Positions 13,593-16,967 of a stretch of 16,967 nt of DNA are shown here, piece by piece. Positions within the stretch are counted from its first letter, which is position 1. Each line of letters opens with the position of its first letter. The notes below the pieces were generated by a model. The model saw only the letters and a program-made list of their open reading frames with translations, searched no databases and was not told the origin of the DNA. The stretch comes from Clostridium sp. CAG:762. GTDB taxonomy: Bacteria; Bacillota_I; Bacilli_A; RF39; UBA660. Position numbers and translations under genes: made by a program. The DNA lies in contig HF996783.1 in the NCBI GenBank assembly GCA_000432575.1, forward strand, positions 1 to 16,967, written 5' to 3'.

Positions 13593-15629
13593 ATGTCAAA
13601 AAACTTAGTAATCGTAGAATCACCAAATAAAACCAAAACTATTAGCAAATATTTAGGCAATGATTATAAAGTAGTCTCTTCAGTAGGACATATAAGAGAT
13701 TTATCCACTTCAGGAAAATATGGTTTTGGTGTTGATATTGAAAACGGTTTTAAACCCAATTATGTCCCCATCAAAGGCAAGAAAAAAATAATAAATGAAT
13801 TAAAAAAAGACGTAAATGACGCTGATTTTGTTTACCTAGCAACCGATCCCGATCGTGAAGGAGAAGCCATATCATGGCATTTATATGATGCCTTAAATCT
13901 AAAAGAAAACAAATATAAAAGAATTGTTTTCAACGAAATAACAAAAAATGTAATATTAGACTCATTCAAACATGCTAGAGATATTAACATAGACCTAGTA
14001 CACTCACAAGAAACAAGAAGAATATTAGATAGGATTATCGGTTTTAGATTAAGTAAACTTATGCAAAGCAAAACAGGGGGCAAAAGTGCTGGTCGTGTCC
14101 AAAGTGTTGCCTTAAAATTGATCGTCGATAAAGAAAGAGAAATCAATGCTTTCGTTCCTGAAGACTATTATGAAATAGATGCCTATTTCAATGAATTTGA
14201 TGCCAAATTAGATAGTTACAACCACAAAAAAATAGAAATCAAAACTGAAAGTGATGCCAAAGAAATCGTATCAAAATTATCAAATACATTTAAAATAGAA
14301 GAAGTAACTAAAAAAGAAAAGAAACAAAATTCCAAATTTCCATTTATTACTTCAACCATGCAACAACTAGCATCAATTAAACTAAATTTTTCATCTAAAA
14401 AAACAATGAGCGTCGCCCAAAAACTATATGAAGGAATAACCCTAAAAGATGAAACAGTCGGTTTAATTACCTACATGAGAACAGATTCAACAAGACTATC
14501 CAATGAATTTATTGCAAGCACATACAAATTTATTGAAGACAAATATGGCTCTAACTATGTTGGACATGTTAAAGTAAACAAAAATAAAGAAAATGTTCAA
14601 GATGCCCACGAAGCTATACGCCCAACAAGTATTAACAGAACCCCTGAATCAGTAAAAGAATATTTAAGTAATGATGAGTACAAATTATATTCACTCATTT
14701 ATCACCGAGCACTTGCATCATTAATGGCAGATGCTAAAGTCCTAGGGACCACAGTTATTTTAGATAATAATAATTACCAATTCAAAGCAACAGGTCACAT
14801 CTTAACTTTTGATGGCTACTTAAAAGTTTATGCACCATATGAAGACAATACTGATAAGATTTTACCTGATTTAGAAAATTATAAAACAGGAGTTGTTATT
14901 TCAAATAAAATAGAATACACTATGCATTCAACTAAACCTCCAGCAAGATATACCGAAGCCTCACTTATTAAAGAATTAGAAAGCCTAGGAATTGGTAGAC
15001 CATCCACATATGCAACAATAATAGACAGAATCAAAGAAAGAGATTATGTAAATATTGTTGATAAGAAGTTTGTTCCAACCGAAATGGGTATCGTTACAAC
15101 TGACAAATTACAAGAATTTTTTAAAGACATCATCAACGTCGAATATACCAAAGAAATGGAAGATGACCTTGATAAAATTGCCGATGATGATATGGTTTGG
15201 AATAAATTACTTGAAAAATTTTACACGGACTTTGAACCTAAAGTAAAAAATGCATTTGACAACATGGAGAAGAAGGAGGCTGAAAAAACAGGGGAAACAT
15301 GTCCTCAATGTGGCAGTGATTTAGTAGTAAAACAAAGTAAATATGGTAAGTTTATCGCATGTTCCAATTACCCTGAATGCAAGTATATCAAACAAAAAGA
15401 AAAAAAAGAAGACGTAATAGTTATGAACTGTCCTCATTGTGATGGAAACATTATTGAAAGAAAAACAAAAAGAGGTAAAGTATTCTATGGATGTTCCAAT
15501 TATCCAAAATGTAAGTTTGCATCATGGGATAAACCAATTACAGAAAAATGCCCTTCTTGTGGCGATGTCTTAGTCGAACATAAAGATAAAATTAAATGTA
15601 TGAAATGTGATTATGAGAAAGATATGTAA
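13593..15629 (+). CDS. topA: DNA topoisomerase I
   Basis: A type IA topoisomerase of 678 residues (B. subtilis TopA is about 690) that relaxes negative supercoils through a transient single-strand break. The N-terminal Toprim domain has LVIVESPNKTKTI, SSVGHIRDL and the metal-binding ATDPDREGEAISWH. Then come RRILDRIIGFRLS and SAGRVQSVALKLIV, and the active-site tyrosine Tyr294 in LITYMRTDSTRLS, followed by AHEAIRPT and the ARYTEASLIKELE and GIGRPSTYATII blocks. The C-terminus carries three zinc motifs (CPQCGSD...CSNYPECK, CPHCDG...CSNYPKCK, CPSCGD...CMKC). ATG 13593 is chosen because GAAAGGA precedes it; GTG 13575 would put the start inside the ribosome-site region. It is a chromosomal housekeeping gene, intact, with its own promoter and terminator. 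Confidence 0.96.
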   Translation: MSKNLVIVESPNKTKTISKYLGNDYKVVSSVGHIRDLSTSGKYGFGVDIENGFKPNYVPIKGKKKIINELKKDVNDADFVYLATDPDREGEAISWHLYDALNLKENKYKRIVFNEITKNVILDSFKHARDINIDLVHSQETRRILDRIIGFRLSKLMQSKTGGKSAGRVQSVALKLIVDKEREINAFVPEDYYEIDAYFNEFDAKLDSYNHKKIEIKTESDAKEIVSKLSNTFKIEEVTKKEKKQNSKFPFITSTMQQLASIKLNFSSKKTMSVAQKLYEGITLKDETVGLITYMRTDSTRLSNEFIASTYKFIEDKYGSNYVGHVKVNKNKENVQDAHEAIRPTSINRTPESVKEYLSNDEYKLYSLIYHRALASLMADAKVLGTTVILDNNNYQFKATGHILTFDGYLKVYAPYEDNTDKILPDLENYKTGVVISNKIEYTMHSTKPPARYTEASLIKELESLGIGRPSTYATIIDRIKERDYVNIVDKKFVPTEMGIVTTDKLQEFFKDIINVEYTKEMEDDLDKIADDDMVWNKLLEKFYTDFEPKVKNAFDNMEKKEAEKTGETCPQCGSDLVVKQSKYGKFIACSNYPECKYIKQKEKKEDVIVMNCPHCDGNIIERKTKRGKVFYGCSNYPKCKFASWDKPITEKCPSCGDVLVEHKDKIKCMKCDYEKDM

Positions 15630-15646
15630 ATATTTTTCTCTTTTTT
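15615..15646 (+). terminator. topA terminator overlapping the stop codon
   Basis: GAGAAAGATAT (15615-15625) pairs with ATATTTTTCTC (15630-15640), one pair being G-T, around a GTAA loop that contains the first bases of the topA stop codon. Six T follow (15641-15646). Confidence 0.85.
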
Positions 15647-15771
15647 AACATTTATATTAGTTATAAACAATATTTAAATAATCATAATAATAAAAAAACT
15701 TATAAAGCCTTGATTTATTTACTATCTTTGTTGAATTGTTTCTATACAATTATATGTTGTTTTTTAAAATG

Positions 15772-15791
15772 TGTACCTAAAATGTACCTAA
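15772..15791. repeat. Direct repeat TGTACCTAA, possible integrase arm sites
   Basis: Two identical 9-base copies (15772-15780 and 15783-15791) are separated by AA, and a 7-base inverted repeat follows (ATTAATT 15796-15802, AATTAAT 15806-15812). Paired short direct repeats of this kind often lie just after tyrosine-integrase genes of Firmicutes elements, as arm-type sites. No integrase is present, so this may be an old scar or chance. The remaining gap 15647-15872 holds only AT-rich DNA. Confidence 0.35.
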
Positions 15792-15872
15792 TTTTATTAA
15801 TTTTCAATTAATTTAATTATCTCTAATAAACTCTTCTGGGAAATACGATTTGGAAAGAAAATATTCCTATGC

Positions 15873-16082
15873 ATGATAGATTGGAAAAAGGAAGAACCTA
15901 TTTTACCTAGTGAAGAACCTATAAAAGAAGAGGACACCCCTGCCAGCTCAAATGAGCCCACTACAAAGCAAAAAGAAGAAGATAACATAAATATACCAAA
16001 CGAAGATAAAATAGAAGCAAATAATCCACTTTTATATTTCTTTGATTGGTTATTCAATTTAATTAGACTTGTTTTTATTTAG
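15873..16082 (+). CDS. Possible remnant: acidic linker plus C-terminal membrane segment
   Basis: The frame gives 69 residues from ATG 15873 and is open back to 15801. The first part is an acidic, proline-bearing linker (WKKEEPILPSEEPIKEED, TPASSNEPTTKQKEED), and the end is a hydrophobic segment (PLLYFFDWLFNLIRLVFI) that could sit in or on the membrane. There is no good ribosome site before the ATG. The linker-plus-anchor layout looks like the C-terminus of a larger envelope protein whose front has been lost, and the composition (GAGGACACCCC, GCCAGC) is less AT-rich than the flanks. It could be a real small membrane protein; I do not recognise it. Confidence 0.4.
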   Translation: MIDWKKEEPILPSEEPIKEEDTPASSNEPTTKQKEEDNINIPNEDKIEANNPLLYFFDWLFNLIRLVFI

Positions 16083-16201
16083 TCCTTGACAAAAGGTTCA
16101 TTTTATAATAATGTTAGTCTTTTTTATGTATATTTTTTTGTTAATAAAGCATAATATATATTAGATTTATATAAAGTATAATATATTAAGCATATAATCA
16201 C

Positions 16202-16230
16202 TTGACATTTTATATAAACTGTGATATTAT
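16202..16230 (+). promoter_or_regulatory. Promoter of the toxin-antitoxin operon
   Basis: TTGACA (16202-16207), 17 bases and TATTAT (16225-16230) with TG at 16222-16223 form an extended -10 promoter 25 bases before the antitoxin start. Upstream, AAAGCATAATATATA (16146-16160) is repeated almost exactly at 16173 onward; these AT-rich repeats could be binding sites but may be chance. Confidence 0.72.
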
Positions 16231-16254
16231 TTTAACTATGAAAGAGGTGTTATT

Positions 16255-16536
16255 ATGGAAAGTTTAACAACAGCTATAAGCGTACAAGTAGATAGAAAAG
16301 ACAAAGAACTAGCAACTGGTATTTTAAGTAATTTAGGGTTAAATATGAGTACATACGTCAATATGGCAATAAAACAATTAATTAATAAAGATGGTGTACC
16401 TTTTGAGGTAGTAAATCCTAGACCAAGTAAAGAATTATTAGAGGCTTTACAAGAGGGCGAAGATATACTAAATGGAAAAGTAAAAGCAAAAAGTTATACT
16501 AATATGTATGAAATGTTAAAGGATTTAAAGGCTTAA
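16255..16536 (+). CDS. dinJ: RelB/DinJ-family antitoxin
   Basis: A 93-residue protein from ATG 16255 with GAGGTG six bases upstream. The N-terminus has the ribbon-helix-helix pattern of DinJ: a strand (TTAISVQVD), helix 1 (KDKELATGILSNLG), then NMSTYVNMAIKQLINKDGVP, and the family signature PFEVVNPRPSKELLEAL. The C-terminal part (GEDILNGKVKAKSY, MYEMLKDLKA) is the flexible segment that wraps the toxin. DinJ binds and neutralises YafQ, and the complex represses its own promoter. The toxin gene begins one base after the stop. Confidence 0.88.
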   Translation: MESLTTAISVQVDRKDKELATGILSNLGLNMSTYVNMAIKQLINKDGVPFEVVNPRPSKELLEALQEGEDILNGKVKAKSYTNMYEMLKDLKA

Positions 16537-16537
16537 T

Positions 16538-16843
16538 ATGTTTGATTTAGAAAAGACAAAGTACCACGTACAATATACTAGCCGATTTAAAAAAGAGTTT
16601 AAAAAATTATTAAAACAAGGCAAAGATGAAAATTTATTTTTAGAGGTACTTAACGTTATAGCAAATGGCAAAGAATTAGCCGAAAAATACAAAAACCATA
16701 AACTAATAAACGATAAAACATTTAAAGAGTGTTACGAGTGTCATATACAACCCGATTGGCTCTTAGTTTATAAAGTACAAGATAATGAGTTAGTATTATT
16801 ACTTTTTGCAACTGGTAGTCATAGCGACTTATTTAATAAATAG
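16538..16843 (+). CDS. yafQ: YafQ-family mRNA endonuclease toxin
   Basis: A 101-residue RelE-fold protein. YTSRFKKEFKKLLKQGKD is the N-terminal helix pair, and the family's active-site residues are all present: His54 (KNHKL), His69, Asp73 and Trp74 (ECHIQPDWLLVYK), and His95 in the TGSHSDLF end. E. coli YafQ cuts translated mRNA in the ribosome at lysine AAA codons; the same target is inferred here. It is translated with the antitoxin (one base between stop and ATG). The additional 7-residue N-terminus (MFDLEKT) before KYHVQYT is slightly longer than usual. The module is apparently intact and lies on the chromosomal side of the window. Confidence 0.9.
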   Translation: MFDLEKTKYHVQYTSRFKKEFKKLLKQGKDENLFLEVLNVIANGKELAEKYKNHKLINDKTFKECYECHIQPDWLLVYKVQDNELVLLLFATGSHSDLFNK

Positions 16844-16876
16844 AGGATAGAGTTAATAAAACTCTAACTCTTTTTT
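16842..16876 (+). terminator. Terminator of the toxin-antitoxin operon
   Basis: TAGAGTT (16848-16854) and AACTCTA (16860-16866) are perfect arms around AATAA. The outer AGAG (16842-16845) can pair with CTCT (16868-16871), and T's follow to 16876. It overlaps the toxin stop codon. The remaining bases to 16967 show no feature. Confidence 0.8.
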
Positions 16877-16967
16877 AAATTTGCATGAAAATGTCAACTA
16901 TGATTAATCTTTATTCATTTTTAACAAAATAGGTTGCCGTATCTTTTTATTTTTATGTACTAGTCTA

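Noticed and set aside
16086..16114. Promoter from TTGACA 16086 with TATAAT 16104
   Set aside because: The spacer is only 12 bases. The promoter at 16202-16230 is much better placed for the antitoxin.
1..16967. CRISPR array, tRNA or rRNA genes, insertion-sequence transposase
   Set aside because: No regular repeat-spacer pattern, no cloverleaf or rRNA-like sequence and no transposase motif was found on either strand by eye.
1..16967. Mycoplasma-type genetic code
   Set aside because: TGA ends several genes at sensible points, and tryptophan is written TGG in topA and in the sugar operon.

Overview
The window comes from a very AT-rich, low-GC Gram-positive bacterium, probably a gut Bacilli, Erysipelotrichia or RF39-like lineage. 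Shine-Dalgarno sites are strong (GGAGG, AAGGAG), promoters have the form TTGACA-17-TATAAT, and UGA is used as a stop (for example at 199-201 and 946-948), so this is not the Mycoplasma code 4. I cannot name the species.

Two pieces of different origin meet at about 12,700-12,721. Everything to the left is the right-hand part of a large integrated element. It ends with a large serine recombinase gene that runs straight into the 3' half of a D-Ala-D-Ala carboxypeptidase (dacA) gene, cut at its SxN active-site motif. No 5' half of dacA is visible, so the left end of the element lies upstream of base 1. To the right is chromosome: the dacA 3' remnant, topA with its own promoter and terminator, a small gene remnant, and a DinJ/YafQ-type toxin-antitoxin pair. 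Codon choice changes at the junction: the chromosomal genes often use ACC, AAC and CTA, while the element prefers A/T-ending codons.

Element layout: (1) the tail of a gene that may be a replication initiator (1-201); (2) an eight-gene operon (460-6597) behind a TTGACA-17-TAAAAT promoter, a 9-codon leader ORF and an intrinsic terminator that looks like an attenuator; (3) a HelD-type helicase (6878-9055) whose upstream region has two perfect palindromes lying on promoter-like elements; (4) decayed tandem-HTH XRE regulators on the minus strand (9123-9867); (5) two small unknown genes; (6) a structured intergenic region with a terminator and a possible pseudoknot (10,624-10,764); (7) a small protein and the serine recombinase.

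The operon is the most interesting part. It encodes a KdsC-like HAD phosphatase, a ParB/sulfiredoxin-fold protein, a NeuB-type synthase without the C-terminal SAF domain, a NeuA-type CMP-sugar synthetase, an unrecognised protein, a radical SAM/SPASM-like enzyme, a Nudix hydrolase and a GT-B-like transferase with a QHG motif. Together these suggest synthesis, CMP-activation and transfer of a nonulosonic acid (sialic acid- or KDN-like) made by the phosphorylated route: synthase, 9-phosphate phosphatase, then CMP transfer. No NeuC-type epimerase is present, and the ParB-fold, radical SAM and unknown proteins have no place in the textbook pathway. A surface-sugar locus carried as cargo of an element that interrupts a cell-wall carboxypeptidase gene is the main candidate for a new system here.
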